NCBI RefSeq assembly: GCF_023509475.1
Contig: NZ_JAKSDZ010000018.1
Span: 1 to 63,762, forward strand
Reading direction: 5' to 3'
Length of the DNA stretch: 63,762 nt
DNA from: Aestuariirhabdus haliotis
Lineage (GTDB): Bacteria > Pseudomonadota > Gammaproteobacteria > Pseudomonadales > Aestuariirhabdaceae
Part shown: positions 36,801-47,912 of the stretch, piece after piece
Layout of the letters: each line of letters starts with the position of its first letter
How positions within the stretch are numbered: position 1 is the stretch's first letter
Made by a program: the position numbers and the translations under genes
The notes under the pieces: model-generated
The model's database searches: none
Seen by the model: only the letters and a program-made list of their open reading frames with translations
Told to the model about the DNA's origin: nothing

Positions 36801-39629
36801 TTAAGCAAAACGACGTTGCTCACCCTCACCATCAACATTAGTCACGCAGCGCGGACACAGCTCTGGATGAGCATCGTTCTGGCCAACCTCTTCCAGGCGG
36901 TGCCAACAGCGCACGCACTTCTGATGCTCAGATGCCTTCACCTGAAGTTTAAGGCCTTCCAAATCGGTATCCACGGCATCGTCACCCGCCTTTGCCAGAG
37001 GTGCTACCTGCGCCTTGGAAGTAATTAATACAAAGCGTAACTCTTCGTCCAGTTCAGCCAACAACGATTGCAAACTCTCATCACAATAGAGTGTTAATTC
37101 TGCTTCCAACGAACCACCAATCTGCTTCTGGTTACGGGCATTTTCCAGCTCTTTATTGACCGCTGTTTTGAGTACCATAACCTGCGACCAATAGTCGCGA
37201 CCCAGCTTTTCGCTGTCAGATAAAGGTGATAGTCCGTCATACCAGACATTAAGCAGAACCGATTCGTTGCGATCACCCGGCAGCGCCTGCCAAATTTCTT
37301 CGGCAGTAAAGCTCAGAATCGGGGCAATCCAACGCACCAAAGCTTCGACCACATGGTAGATAGCCGTCTGGGCGCTGCGATACACCACGCTGGATGGCTG
37401 CGTGGTATACAGGCGATCCTTAAGAATATCCAGATAAAAGCCGCCCAGATCCTGAGAGCAAAAGCTGCTGATTTTCTGGCACAGACTGACAAAGTTGTAC
37501 TGCTCATAATGTTGTTCGATCTCTGCCTGCAGCTGCAACGCACGGTCAACCACCCAACGATCCAACGCGATCATCTGCTCCGGCGCCACCTGATGCTCAC
37601 TCGGATCAAAGTCGTGCAAACTACCCAACAGAAAACGCGCGGTATTACGAATGCGGCGATAAGCATCGGCGGTGCGCTTAAGGATCTCATCCGAAACCGC
37701 CATTTCTGAACTGAAATCGGTCGAAGCGACCCATAGACGTAACACATCGGCGCCGTACTTATTCATCACATCCTGAGGTGCCACCACGTTACCGATCGAC
37801 TTGGACATCTTGCGCCCATCCTGATCGACGGTAAATCCGTGGGTTAATACCTGCTTGTAAGGGGCGGTACCGCGAATAGCGATCGACGTCTTCAGCGACG
37901 ACTGGAACCAGCCACGGTGCTGATCCGACCCTTCCAGGTAGATATCCGCTGGGGCACGCAGATCATCACGACGATCCAGCACAGAATAATGGGTCACCCC
38001 GGAATCGAACCAGACATCCAGCGTATCGGTAACTTTTTCATACTGATCGGCCTCATCACCCAATAGCTCCGCGCTCTCGAGTTCAAACCAGGCATCGATA
38101 CCCTTCTGCTCAACTTTCAAGGCAACCTGCTCAATCAGCTCAGCAGTGCGCGGGTGCAGCTCCTGGGTTTGTTTGTTCACAAACAGGGCAATCGGCACCC
38201 CCCAGGTACGCTGGCGCGAGATACACCAGTCCGGACTCGCTTCCAGCATGGATTCAATGCGAGCCTGCCCCCAGCCGGGGAACCACTGAACGCCCTTAAC
38301 CGCTTCCAGAGCGTCATGCTTGAGATTATTCACCGTCATACTGACAAACCACTGCGGCGTGGCCCGATAGATCAGGGGAGTCTTGGTGCGCCAGCAATGG
38401 GGATAGCTGTGCTCCAGCTTATCCTCACGAACCAGACGCCCGTTACGTTGCAACACCTCAACCATTGCGGGATCGATTTTATATACGTGCTGACCCGCAA
38501 ACTCACCTGCGGCATCGATAAAGACACCATTATCATCGACCAGATTCAGGGTGCCGATCTGGTAGGCGCGACCGACCACGAAGTCTTCCACACCATGATC
38601 CGGGGCGGTGTGAACCGCACCTGTACCCGCATCCGTGGTCACATGATCACCGAGAATGATCGGCAACTGTCGCTCATAGAACGGATGATGCAACGGCTTC
38701 AGTTCCAGCGCTTTACCAGAAGCTCGAGCCACCAGTTTCCAGGACTCGATGCCATAGCGTTGCATCACATCTTCGACCATCGGTTCGGCCAACATCAGGC
38801 GCTCAGTTCCCTGGCCGGCATCCAGCTCAACCAGCACATAACTCAGATCGGCACTCAGGGAAACCGCCTGACTGGCAGGCAGGGTCCAGGGAGTCGTGGT
38901 CCAGATAACCACTGAAACAGGCCCTTCGCCGCCGCCTTCCAGCGGCTCGAAGGCCGATAGAAAATCCTGCTCATCAACGGGTGCATAACGCACATCCAGC
39001 TGGGTTGAGACCTTGTCCTGGTACTCGACCTCTGCTTCAGCCAGAGCCGATGCGCCCACCACACTCCAGTAAACCGGCTTGTAGCCCTTGGTCAGGTGGC
39101 CATTCTCGGCGATCTTACCCAGCGCTCGAATGATGTTGGCTTCAGTCTCGAAGTTCATGGTGAGATAAGGGTTATCCCAATCACCCAGAACCCCCAGGCG
39201 CTTGAAATCCTCTCGCTGGCCATTTACCTGCTTGGCGGCATACTCACGGCATTTCTGACGAAAATCCGCGTAAGAAACCTTGTTACCGGCCTTGCCAATT
39301 TTCTTCTCGACCTGGTGTTCGATAGGCAAACCATGACAGTCCCAACCGGGTACATAGGGTGCATCGAACCCTGCCACCGTGCGTGACTTGACGATGATGT
39401 CCTTGAGAATCTTGTTAACGGCATGGCCGATATGAATATTGCCGTTGGCGTAAGGAGGACCGTCGTGCAGGATAAACTGCTTATCACGACCACGGCTCAC
39501 TTCACGAATCTTTTCGTACAGGCCCATGTCGTACCATTGCTTTAGCATCTGGGGCTCGCGTTGAGCCAGATTGGCTTTCATCGGAAAGCTGGTTTTGGGC
39601 AGATTCAGTGTGGACTTATATTCAGTCAT
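36801..39629 (-). CDS. ileS: Isoleucyl-tRNA synthetase
   Basis: A 942-residue class I synthetase. The HIGH motif is in [16 protein letters not shown] and KMSKS is in [11 protein letters not shown]. The CP1 editing domain contains [16 protein letters not shown], and the C-terminal zinc finger uses [12 protein letters not shown] and CPRCV. Length and domain order match the bacterial type without truncation. It lies between ribF and lspA, as in most gammaproteobacteria. Confidence 0.99.
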   Translation of the reverse strand: MTEYKSTLNLPKTSFPMKANLAQREPQMLKQWYDMGLYEKIREVSRGRDKQFILHDGPPYANGNIHIGHAVNKILKDIIVKSRTVAGFDAPYVPGWDCHGLPIEHQVEKKIGKAGNKVSYADFRQKCREYAAKQVNGQREDFKRLGVLGDWDNPYLTMNFETEANIIRALGKIAENGHLTKGYKPVYWSVVGASALAEAEVEYQDKVSTQLDVRYAPVDEQDFLSAFEPLEGGGEGPVSVVIWTTTPWTLPASQAVSLSADLSYVLVELDAGQGTERLMLAEPMVEDVMQRYGIESWKLVARASGKALELKPLHHPFYERQLPIILGDHVTTDAGTGAVHTAPDHGVEDFVVGRAYQIGTLNLVDDNGVFIDAAGEFAGQHVYKIDPAMVEVLQRNGRLVREDKLEHSYPHCWRTKTPLIYRATPQWFVSMTVNNLKHDALEAVKGVQWFPGWGQARIESMLEASPDWCISRQRTWGVPIALFVNKQTQELHPRTAELIEQVALKVEQKGIDAWFELESAELLGDEADQYEKVTDTLDVWFDSGVTHYSVLDRRDDLRAPADIYLEGSDQHRGWFQSSLKTSIAIRGTAPYKQVLTHGFTVDQDGRKMSKSIGNVVAPQDVMNKYGADVLRLWVASTDFSSEMAVSDEILKRTADAYRRIRNTARFLLGSLHDFDPSEHQVAPEQMIALDRWVVDRALQLQAEIEQHYEQYNFVSLCQKISSFCSQDLGGFYLDILKDRLYTTQPSSVVYRSAQTAIYHVVEALVRWIAPILSFTAEEIWQALPGDRNESVLLNVWYDGLSPLSDSEKLGRDYWSQVMVLKTAVNKELENARNQKQIGGSLEAELTLYCDESLQSLLAELDEELRFVLITSKAQVAPLAKAGDDAVDTDLEGLKLQVKASEHQKCVRCWHRLEEVGQNDAHPELCPRCVTNVDGEGEQRRFA

Positions 39630-39648
39630 GGGCTTGGTATCTATTCAG

Positions 39649-40581
39649 TTATTGATCTGTGGAAACAAAGAACTTTCGTGCGTTATCGATATCCTGATGG
39701 ATCGCCGACGTTAACGCATCGAGAGACTCAAACTTTTTTTCATCACGCAGCTGGCACACAAATTCTGTGACCAACTCCTGACCGTAAAGGTCGCCGTCGA
39801 AGTCCAGCAAGTGCACTTCGAGTAACGCTTTACGGCCGTCGACCGTAGGCCGCATGCCAATGTTAGCCACGCCGTTGTAGGCTTTACCCGCAACCCGGGC
39901 CCTTACCGCGAACACTCCTCGCAACGGTGCCTGCAGACGCTTCAATTGCACATTGGCGGTGGGCACGCCCAGTTCACGGCCAAGTTTCTGACCGTGGGCA
40001 ATGCGACCGCGAATGGCATAGGGAGCCCCCAACAAGCGCTCAGCTTCGTCCAATCGATTTTCGGCCAGCGCCGCACGAACGCGAGTGCTGCTAACGCGCT
40101 CGCCTTCGTCCAAAATGGTGCGGGTATGGGTTACTGCAAACCCCTGCTCCAACCCGGCTCTTTGCAAACGATGAAAATCACCACTGCGGTCACATCCAAA
40201 GCGAAAATCATCCCCCACCACCAGATAGCGCACCCCCATACCCTGCACCAGTACCTGATCGATAAACTGATCCGCCGACAATGAACGGAGACGCTGGTTA
40301 AAACAGAGGCAGACCACTCTATCAACACCGTGATGGGTTAACAGGGCCAGTTTTTCGCGCAAGCTGCTCAGCCGCGCCGGAGCCTGATCCGGGGCAAAAA
40401 ACTCCCGGGGCTGGGGTTCAAATAACACGACAGCCGAGGGGAGCTGCAACTGCTCCGACTTCTCGTGGAGTTGAGTCAGAATATCCTGATGGCCGCGATG
40501 CACGCCGTCAAAGTTACCGATGGTCGCTACGCAGCCCGGCACAAGCCGGCCCAGATTCTGTAATCCGCGGATCAACTGCAT
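39649..40581 (-). CDS. ribF: Bifunctional riboflavin kinase / FAD synthetase
   Basis: Phosphorylates riboflavin to FMN and adenylates it to FAD. The N-terminal FAD-synthetase domain has ATIGNFDGVHRGHQ (about residues 20-33), and the C-terminal flavokinase domain has GVPTANV and YNGVANIGMRPTV. The start is placed at ATG 40581 (MQLIRGLQNLG), with 25 unneeded codons before it; a weak GGAG lies upstream. It is 19 bases before ileS. Confidence 0.97.
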   Translation of the reverse strand: MQLIRGLQNLGRLVPGCVATIGNFDGVHRGHQDILTQLHEKSEQLQLPSAVVLFEPQPREFFAPDQAPARLSSLREKLALLTHHGVDRVVCLCFNQRLRSLSADQFIDQVLVQGMGVRYLVVGDDFRFGCDRSGDFHRLQRAGLEQGFAVTHTRTILDEGERVSSTRVRAALAENRLDEAERLLGAPYAIRGRIAHGQKLGRELGVPTANVQLKRLQAPLRGVFAVRARVAGKAYNGVANIGMRPTVDGRKALLEVHLLDFDGDLYGQELVTEFVCQLRDEKKFESLDALTSAIHQDIDNARKFFVSTDQ

Positions 40582-40752
40582 AGAATTAAACCAGGGGTCT
40601 CCATATATAGAGGGTAAAGCAGGGATAATTAGCCCAGACTCACCAGAGAGCGACAAAGGCGGAAATTATATAGTAGTGGGGCTTGGGAGAACACTAGGGT
40701 AAGGCCCTGTCTGGCGCTAAAGGTGGCATTAAGCACCAAAACAAGGCTGGCA

Positions 40753-42306
40753 CTAATAGCGGAATTGCCTGGGCCGCATTCCGGACAACAACAAAACCCC
40801 TCCATAGGTCAGCAATCCGGCTGCCACCAGCAGAGCCATCTCGACAGATCGTTGCCACCACCCCCAGGACAACCAGGATTGCACATCCGCCACCAGATAC
40901 AGCAGCACCGCAACCATTGCCAGATTCGCTACCAATAGCCGAACCCCATATAAATGCCAACCCGGCTGTAGCTCAAACACGCCTGCTCGTCTCAGCCCGA
41001 GGAACAGCAACGCCGAACTGAGAAACGCCGAAAGCGAAGTCGCCAGAGCCAACCCCGCATGCTGCAAGGGCCATACAAGAATAAGATTCAACACCATATT
41101 GGCCACCATCGCCTTGATGGCAATTTTGACCGGCGTTTTGGTGTCCTGTCGAGCAAAGTAACCGGGCGCCAACACCTTGATCATCATAAAGGCCAGCAAG
41201 CCACTGGCGTAAGCCCGCAGGCTCATCGAAGCCATCAGCACATCCCGATCCTGCATGGCACCATAATGGAAAATAGTGGCGATTAGTGGCTCTGCCAGTA
41301 CAAACAAAGCAACCGCTGATGGCAACCCGATCAACAGCACCAAACGCAACGCCCAATCGAGGGTTTTGGAAAACGCCTGCGGCTGGTTTTCAGCTTGCCG
41401 GCGGGAAAGGCTGGGCAATATTACGGTGCCGATAGCGATACCAAACACCCCAAGCGGCAACTCCGACAGACGATCGGAGTAGTAGAGCCAGGAGATCGAA
41501 CCCGTTTGTAAAAAGGAGGCCAGTACGGTATCCAGCAAGAGATTAATCTGACTCACCGAAACCCCAAACAGAGCCGGCAGCATTAACGTCATAATGCGCC
41601 TCACACCCTCATGCTGTGGACGTAAACGCGGTCTGGGCAGAAGCCCCAAACGCCACAAAAAGGGCAACTGAAACAACAGCTGAGCCACGCCGGCGGCGAA
41701 CACCCCCCAGGCCAGAGCCATAACAGGCTGATCGAACATTGAGGAAAAAAACAGGGTCGCCGCAATCAGGCTCAAATTAAGCAGGACCGGGGTAAATGCA
41801 GGCACGGCAAAGCGCCCATAGCTGTTCAGAATAGAACCACAAAATGCGGTCAGAGAGATCAACAACAGATAGGGAAAAGTAATGCGTAGCATCTCCCCGG
41901 CCAAATTCAGCTTTTCCGGAAGATCATGAAAACCCGGAGCGAACAGCATGATAAGCAAAGGCGCAGCAACCACACCTATACCGGTAATGGTCAGCAATAC
42001 CCCGCCAAGACTGCCGGCCACGGCATCAACCAACTCTTTCACCTGCGGCCGCCCCTGCTGACTGCGGTATTCGCTCAAGACCGGAACAAAGGCCTGGGCA
42101 AAAGCCCCTTCGGCAAACAATCGACGCAGAAAGTTAGGGATTTTGAACGCTACGAAGAAGGCGTCAGCCTCGGCCTTGGAACCAAAGTAGTTGGCAATAA
42201 CCACATCACGCACCAGACCCAGAACGCGCGACAACATGGTCATCACACCCACCACGGCGCTGGATCGCAACAATCCCCCTTCGGCTTTTGCTTCGCTTTC
42301 TGCCAC
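40753..42306 (-). CDS. murJ: Lipid II flippase MurJ
   Basis: A 517-residue polytopic membrane protein with about 14 segments. It flips lipid II across the inner membrane for peptidoglycan synthesis. Family hallmarks are SRVLGLVRDVVIANYFG near the N-terminus, PNFLRRLFAEGAFAQAFVP, and the charged Arg/Asp residues in the cavity. The start is a GTG at 42306. The gene lies in opposite orientation to rpsT and upstream of ribF. Confidence 0.97.
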   Translation of the reverse strand: MAESEAKAEGGLLRSSAVVGVMTMLSRVLGLVRDVVIANYFGSKAEADAFFVAFKIPNFLRRLFAEGAFAQAFVPVLSEYRSQQGRPQVKELVDAVAGSLGGVLLTITGIGVVAAPLLIMLFAPGFHDLPEKLNLAGEMLRITFPYLLLISLTAFCGSILNSYGRFAVPAFTPVLLNLSLIAATLFFSSMFDQPVMALAWGVFAAGVAQLLFQLPFLWRLGLLPRPRLRPQHEGVRRIMTLMLPALFGVSVSQINLLLDTVLASFLQTGSISWLYYSDRLSELPLGVFGIAIGTVILPSLSRRQAENQPQAFSKTLDWALRLVLLIGLPSAVALFVLAEPLIATIFHYGAMQDRDVLMASMSLRAYASGLLAFMMIKVLAPGYFARQDTKTPVKIAIKAMVANMVLNLILVWPLQHAGLALATSLSAFLSSALLFLGLRRAGVFELQPGWHLYGVRLLVANLAMVAVLLYLVADVQSWLSWGWWQRSVEMALLVAAGLLTYGGVLLLSGMRPRQFRY

Positions 42307-42454
42307 TACTCAATGATCCCTTAACGGTGACGGCTTCGCGCCGAAACAGATTACTTGCGGATATTACAGTTCGCGCTATTATAGCGCCAGATTCACACTC
42401 GCCGCTGACAATCCTGCCAGTGGCGAACATCGCGAAACTTTACCCTGACGACTG

Positions 42455-42483
42455 TTGACAATGGTCGACCAAGTCGGCATAGT
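42455..42483 (+). promoter_or_regulatory. Sigma-70 promoter of rpsT
   Basis: TTGACA (42455-42460) is followed after 17 bases by CATAGT (42478-42483), a perfect -35 with a 4 of 6 -10. The expected start would be about 40 bases before the rpsT GTG. Confidence 0.75.
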
Positions 42484-42527
42484 TGCGCGTCTTAAATTCA
42501 TCGACCCTAATTTCAAGGAGCAAGACG

Positions 42528-42797
42528 GTGGCAAACTCCCCCTCTGCTAAAAAACGTGCGCGCCAAGCTGAGAACCGTCGTCAGCATAACGCCAGCTTGC
42601 GCTCTTACGTACGTACTACTATCAAGAAAGTTCTCTCAGCCGTAGAAGCTAACGATAAGGAACAGGCTCAAGCCGCTTACGCTGCTGCCGTTCCCGTTAT
42701 CGACCGTATGGCTGACAAAGGCATTATTCACAAGAATAAAGCCGCTCGTCACAAAAGCCGCCTGAACACAAAAGTAAAGGCACTGGCTCAGGCGTAA
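42528..42797 (+). CDS. rpsT: 30S ribosomal protein S20
   Basis: An 89-residue basic protein that binds 16S rRNA. It begins (M)[15 protein letters not shown] and shows the usual helical [15 protein letters not shown]. The start codon is GTG at 42528 with AAGGAG seven bases upstream. GTG or TTG starts are usual in rpsT and help autoregulation. It is monocistronic, with a strong terminator. Confidence 0.99.
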   Translation: MANSPSAKKRARQAENRRQHNASLRSYVRTTIKKVLSAVEANDKEQAQAAYAAAVPVIDRMADKGIIHKNKAARHKSRLNTKVKALAQA

Positions 42798-42810
42798 GCC
42801 CTGACGATAT

Positions 42811-42840
42811 AAAAAAACCGGCATCTGCCGGTTTTTTTAT
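42811..42840 (+). terminator. Intrinsic terminator of rpsT
   Basis: AAACCGGCA-TC-TGCCGGTTT followed by a run of T. It lies 13 bases after the rpsT stop and is A-rich on the left, so it may also work for proB on the other strand. Confidence 0.88.
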
Positions 42841-42893
42841 GCCTGAAATATCGCTCGGCAAGTCACACGAAAGATATCTGACTCACCACAGCG

Positions 42894-44015
42894 CTAGACC
42901 AACACCAGATTGTCCCGGTTCACCAATTCCGGATCACCCACGTACCCCAAAATGGACTCGATCTCACGGGATGGCTTACCCAGAATTTGCGATGCTTCTT
43001 CGGCACTGTAATTGACCAGACCACGAGCGACCTCCCGCCCATCCACACCGACACAACTGACCATTTCGCCACGAAGGAAGCGACCTTCAACCCCTGTCAC
43101 CCCAACCGCCAGCAAGCTTTTACCCGACTCACGCAACACTCTCACAGCCCCTGCATCCAGACGCAGGACGCCACAGGTTTTTAAATGACCTGCCAACCAC
43201 TGCTTACGCGCTACCAAGCGCTCCTGCTGCGGCCACAGCAAGGTTCCGAGCGATTCCTGGGCCAGCAAACGAGTCAGCACATCCGGCTCTCGCCCACCAA
43301 CGATAATCGTATGAGCGCCAGAACGCGCCGCCAATGCCGCCGCCTTCACCTTGGTAATCATACCGCCACGGCCCAGACGACCCATACCACCCGCCGCCAT
43401 GGCGGGTAATTCCGGATTATCCGCTGCCGACTCGGCGATCAACTCCGCCTCCGGATCTACAGATGGATTAGCCGTAAACAGACCTTTCTGATCGGTCAGG
43501 ATCACCAACAGGTCCGCATCCACCAGATTAGCCACCAGCGCACCCAGGGTGTCATTATCACCGAAACGAATTTCATCGGTGACTACCGTATCGTTTTCAT
43601 TAATAACCGGTACCACACCCAGCTTCAGCAACGTGGTCAGAGTACTTCGCGCATTCAGATAACGCTGGCGATTGGAAAGGTCCGCATGGGTTAACAAGAC
43701 CTGCGCCGTCGCCATACCATGGCGATTAAAGTGACTCTCATAGGTTTGCACCAAACCCATCTGACCAACAGCGGCCGCCGCCTGCAGCTCATGCATGGAG
43801 TTTGGGCGCTCCGACCACCCCAAACGGGTCATACCCGCCGCAACGGAGCCAGAGGATACCAACATCAACTCGATACCCTCAGCCCGCAGGCGGGCCATCT
43901 GATCCACCCAACCTCCGATAGCCTCAACATCCAACCCCTTGCCGTCATCGGTTAACAGGGCACTACCAATTTTCACCACCCAGCGACGAAAGCCAGGAAT
44001 TTTATTACGCCGCAC
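42894..44015 (-). CDS. proB: Glutamate 5-kinase
   Basis: First enzyme of proline synthesis, phosphorylating glutamate. The amino-acid kinase domain (1-255) has [27 protein letters not shown] and [19 protein letters not shown]-terminal PUA domain spans about 275-373. The start is drawn at the GTG at 44015, giving [12 protein letters not shown], as CGGAG lies eight bases upstream; another GTG (44024) overlaps that site. It follows obg by 23 bases. Confidence 0.97.
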   Translation of the reverse strand: MRRNKIPGFRRWVVKIGSALLTDDGKGLDVEAIGGWVDQMARLRAEGIELMLVSSGSVAAGMTRLGWSERPNSMHELQAAAAVGQMGLVQTYESHFNRHGMATAQVLLTHADLSNRQRYLNARSTLTTLLKLGVVPVINENDTVVTDEIRFGDNDTLGALVANLVDADLLVILTDQKGLFTANPSVDPEAELIAESAADNPELPAMAAGGMGRLGRGGMITKVKAAALAARSGAHTIIVGGREPDVLTRLLAQESLGTLLWPQQERLVARKQWLAGHLKTCGVLRLDAGAVRVLRESGKSLLAVGVTGVEGRFLRGEMVSCVGVDGREVARGLVNYSAEEASQILGKPSREIESILGYVGDPELVNRDNLVLV

Positions 44016-44038
44016 GATTGGCACTCCGATTTCTAACC

Positions 44039-45295
<1,257 letters not shown>

Positions 45296-45321
45296 TCAGT
45301 TGCCGCTCAGGCGGCAGACAC

Positions 45322-45351
45322 AAAAAAGCCCCGTACCTGACGGGGCTTTTG
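45322..45351 (-). terminator. Terminator/attenuator between rpmA and obg
   Basis: On the minus strand AAAAGCCCCGT-CAGGT-ACGGGGCTTTTTT forms a strong stem followed by T. It ends most rplU-rpmA mRNA and lets a fraction continue into obg-proB. Another hairpin (45301-45316, TGCCGC-TCAG-GCGGCA) follows it. Confidence 0.85.
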
Positions 45352-45368
45352 CCGTACCAGGCAGCCGA

Positions 45369-45626
45369 TTAAGCGGCGTCGATACGAACGTACTTGCGCT
45401 TGGCAGGACCTTTAACCTCGAACACAACCTTGCCGTCTGACTTGGCAAACAGGGTGTGATCTTTACCAATACCTACGTTTTCACCGGCGTGAAAACGTGT
45501 ACCGCGCTGACGAACCAGGATGTTACCGGCTACGACCTGCTGTCCACCATAGCGCTTGACACCAAGGCGTTTGCTTTCTGAATCGCGACCGTTACGTGTA
45601 CTACCACCCGCTTTTTTGTGAGCCAT
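45369..45626 (-). CDS. rpmA: 50S ribosomal protein L27
   Basis: An 85-residue protein, N-terminus [20 protein letters not shown], whose tail reaches the peptidyl-transferase centre. There is no Firmicute-type cleavable extension. AAGGAG precedes the ATG. It is 20 bases downstream of rplU in the usual rplU-rpmA pair. Confidence 0.99.
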   Translation of the reverse strand: MAHKKAGGSTRNGRDSESKRLGVKRYGGQQVVAGNILVRQRGTRFHAGENVGIGKDHTLFAKSDGKVVFEVKGPAKRKYVRIDAA

Positions 45627-45646
45627 TAGATTACTCCTTCGTTCGT

Positions 45647-45961
45647 TTAACCGGCGTTGATACCAGTGATTTTGACTTCAGTGAACCACTGACGATGGCC
45701 CATCTGCTTACGGTGATGCTTACGACGGTTAAACTTAACAATCGTTACCTTCTTGGCGCGGCCATGGTTTACCACCTCAGCGGTCACCTTGGCACCCTCA
45801 ACGACAGGTGCACCGATCTTTACGTCATCACCAGCTGCAACCAGCAGCACACGATCAAACTCAATGTTGTCACCGGTGGCAACTTCCAGCTTCTCCAGCT
45901 TTACCTTATCGCCTTCTGCGACACGGTACTGCTTACCACCGCTTACAATAACTGCGTACAT
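45647..45961 (-). CDS. rplU: 50S ribosomal protein L21
   Basis: A 104-residue protein, [18 protein letters not shown], with the C-terminal [16 protein letters not shown] that binds 23S rRNA. The frame extends to 46063, but the ATG at 45961 has GGAG seven bases upstream and is the family start. It leads the rplU-rpmA(-obg-proB) operon, divergent from ispB. Confidence 0.99.
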   Translation of the reverse strand: MYAVIVSGGKQYRVAEGDKVKLEKLEVATGDNIEFDRVLLVAAGDDVKIGAPVVEGAKVTAEVVNHGRAKKVTIVKFNRRKHHRKQMGHRQWFTEVKITGINAG

Positions 45962-46182
45962 ATGTTTTCTCCGAAAATCCAAGATTAGCCTGATACAGGC
46001 GAGCCTTGTTGTTAAAGGCATCCAACCGGCAAGCCGGCCAGAATTTTCCCGAAACTCCTGCACTTAGGTGGGTATTTAACCGCTCAAACCCGTGCATGCG
46101 GGCTACCATTCCCAATCCACAACCGTAAAGTCGGGTAACAAGTGGAACAGCGCCCCAGGATTTTCAAAATCAGGGGGCGAGG

Positions 46183-46211
46183 ATTCTACGGCATACCAAG
46201 CCCTCAAACAA
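46183..46211 (-). promoter_or_regulatory. Candidate promoter of rplU-rpmA
   Basis: On the minus strand TTGTTT (46206-46211), 17-base spacer, TAGAAT (46183-46188). The -10 is 5 of 6 and the -35 only 3 of 6. It would give a leader of about 215 bases before rplU, room for regulation by ribosomal protein binding. Confidence 0.5.
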
Positions 46212-46240
46212 CCCTTACAACGCCCGAAATCCGTGACTTC

Positions 46241-46269
46241 TTGACACTCTCGAGAGCACCCCATAGGAT
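46241..46269 (+). promoter_or_regulatory. Sigma-70 promoter of ispB
   Basis: TTGACA (46241-46246), a 17-base spacer containing the palindrome CTCTCGAGAG, then TAGGAT (46264-46269). Transcription would start near 46276, which favours the ATG at 46308 over a TTG at 46281. Confidence 0.8.
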
Positions 46270-46307
46270 GCGAGCCCATCTTGCACTCATTAAGTAGCCC
46301 CGCACCA

Positions 46308-47288
46308 ATGGCCAACAGCAGCCCAATTGCCCGGATTCAAGCGGTTGTCAGCGATGATTTTGCCGCCGTGGACCAACACATCCACCATCAACTCAGCTCC
46401 GATGTTCCCCTGGTGCAAACCATCGGTAACTATATCGTTAACGCCGGCGGCAAAAGGCTTCGGCCCTTGCTGGTATTACTGAGCGCCCGCGCCTGCGGTT
46501 TTGAGGGCGAATCCCGCATCGCTCTGGCAGCCGTCATTGAGTTCCTGCACACCGCCACTTTGCTGCATGATGATGTGGTTGATACCTCGGACCTGCGCCG
46601 GGGCCGGGACACGGCCAACGCCAAATGGGGTAATGCCCCAAGCGTGCTGGTCGGTGATTTCCTTTACTCCCGCGCCTTTGAAATGATGGTGGATATCAGC
46701 GATCTGGAAGTGATGCGCATACTGTCCAATGCCACCACCGTGATCGCCCAGGGGGAAGTCCTTCAACTGATGAAGGTTCGCGATGCCAGCACCAGCGAAG
46801 CCACCTATATGGATGTCATTCGAGCCAAAACTGCCATGCTGTTCGAAGCCTCAACACACGCCGCCGCCGTGCTTAGCGGCGTCGATAAAACCCATCAAAG
46901 CGCCCTGCAACAGTATGGCGACAAACTGGGTATTGCCTTCCAGCTGATCGATGACCTGCTCGATTATCAGGGGGATGCTCAGGAGATGGGTAAAAACGTG
47001 GGTGACGACCTGGCGGAAGGCAAGCCAACCCTGCCCCTGATCTATACCATGCGAGAAGGTACCCCTGCACAGTCGGTACTGGTTCGTGAAGCCATTCAAA
47101 AGGGTGGCCTCGATCACATTGATGCGATATCTGAAGCCGTGCGCGACAGCGGCGCCTTAACCTATACCGCTAAATTGGCCCAACGATACGCGGACGATGC
47201 TATTCAATCCCTTGCTGCACTTCCAGCGAGTGAGGCGCGTACCGCAATGGAATCCCTGGCGGAATTCTCCGTCGCACGCAGCTTCTAA
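46308..47288 (+). CDS. ispB: Octaprenyl diphosphate synthase (ubiquinone side chain)
   Basis: A 326-residue trans-polyprenyl synthase that makes the quinone side chain. The first Asp-rich motif is LLHDDVVDTSDLRRG and the second is LIDDLLDYQGD. A lysine in GGKRLRP binds diphosphate. The product length (C40 or other) is not certain. The frame extends to a TTG at 46281, but the promoter position and family length fit ATG 46308. It is divergent from rplU, as in Pseudomonas and E. coli. Confidence 0.96.
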   Translation: MANSSPIARIQAVVSDDFAAVDQHIHHQLSSDVPLVQTIGNYIVNAGGKRLRPLLVLLSARACGFEGESRIALAAVIEFLHTATLLHDDVVDTSDLRRGRDTANAKWGNAPSVLVGDFLYSRAFEMMVDISDLEVMRILSNATTVIAQGEVLQLMKVRDASTSEATYMDVIRAKTAMLFEASTHAAAVLSGVDKTHQSALQQYGDKLGIAFQLIDDLLDYQGDAQEMGKNVGDDLAEGKPTLPLIYTMREGTPAQSVLVREAIQKGGLDHIDAISEAVRDSGALTYTAKLAQRYADDAIQSLAALPASEARTAMESLAEFSVARSF

Positions 47289-47313
47289 CGACTTCCCGAG
47301 CAGATGCTTCCCG

Positions 47314-47547
47314 CTATTTCCTCATCAGGGTATCGAGCTCATCGACGAGCTCGGCCCAATCCCCATCACTTTCAATAGCCTCACGCAAAAACTGGGCCTG
47401 AGCTTCGGTCCAGAATGGCGCGTCGGCCAAGGCCATCTTGGCATCAACAGGACCAAACTGCTCAACAAAGTCATCGATCTCCTGATCCGTGCCAGCCAAA
47501 CCCAGCTGCTCAAATAAGGTGTAAAGGCTATGCTCTGACCTGTCCAT
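47314..47547 (-). CDS. DUF2789 family protein
   Basis: A 77-residue acidic cytoplasmic protein matching DUF2789 over its length (LFEQLGLAGTDQEIDDFV, then ADAPFWTEAQAQFLREAI, DWAELVDELDTLM). It has no catalytic motif and its role is unknown. GAGGA lies before the ATG. It converges on ispB with 25 bases between and no clear terminator. Confidence 0.85.
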   Translation of the reverse strand: MDRSEHSLYTLFEQLGLAGTDQEIDDFVEQFGPVDAKMALADAPFWTEAQAQFLREAIESDGDWAELVDELDTLMRK

Positions 47548-47912
47548 TCGCGATCCTCACAATTCGTTAAACGGGGCCTGATCTGTTCGGTGATACAAAA
47601 CTCCAACAAAGTACATCACCGACAATCAATCCAACCTCTGAAGCGATCAACCATTCATTAAGACAACCAATCTCGGGATACTTCTGTAAAAAGATTGTAA
47701 AACAACCTCAACACCGACCTGTAGGTATAAACCACTATTGCACATTCTAGTTCAAACTTGGTTTTTTCGAGCAAATCTATCGACTGTTTTGGCCGCCAAA
47801 TTTTTTCTCCAATAAGCGTACTGTCAAGACTGTTCAGGGAAAAAACGATCGGTATAATTGCGCCCTTTTTCGCCGCCGGATCCTTCCGGATAATCCGTGA
47901 CAGGGGTTATAA
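47548..47912. other. A/T-rich intergenic region
   Basis: 365 bases between two divergent genes, visibly richer in A/T than surroundings, with a perfect TATAAT at 47853-47858 upstream of the GIY-YIG-like gene (no good -35; TGTTCA at 16 bases). On the opposite strand TTGAAC/TTTATA near 47730-47760 could serve the DUF2789 gene. No gene or repeat is seen. Confidence 0.4.

Noticed and set aside
38154-38915. 253-codon frame antisense to ileS
   Set aside because: No family resemblance, no ribosome binding site, fully inside ileS.
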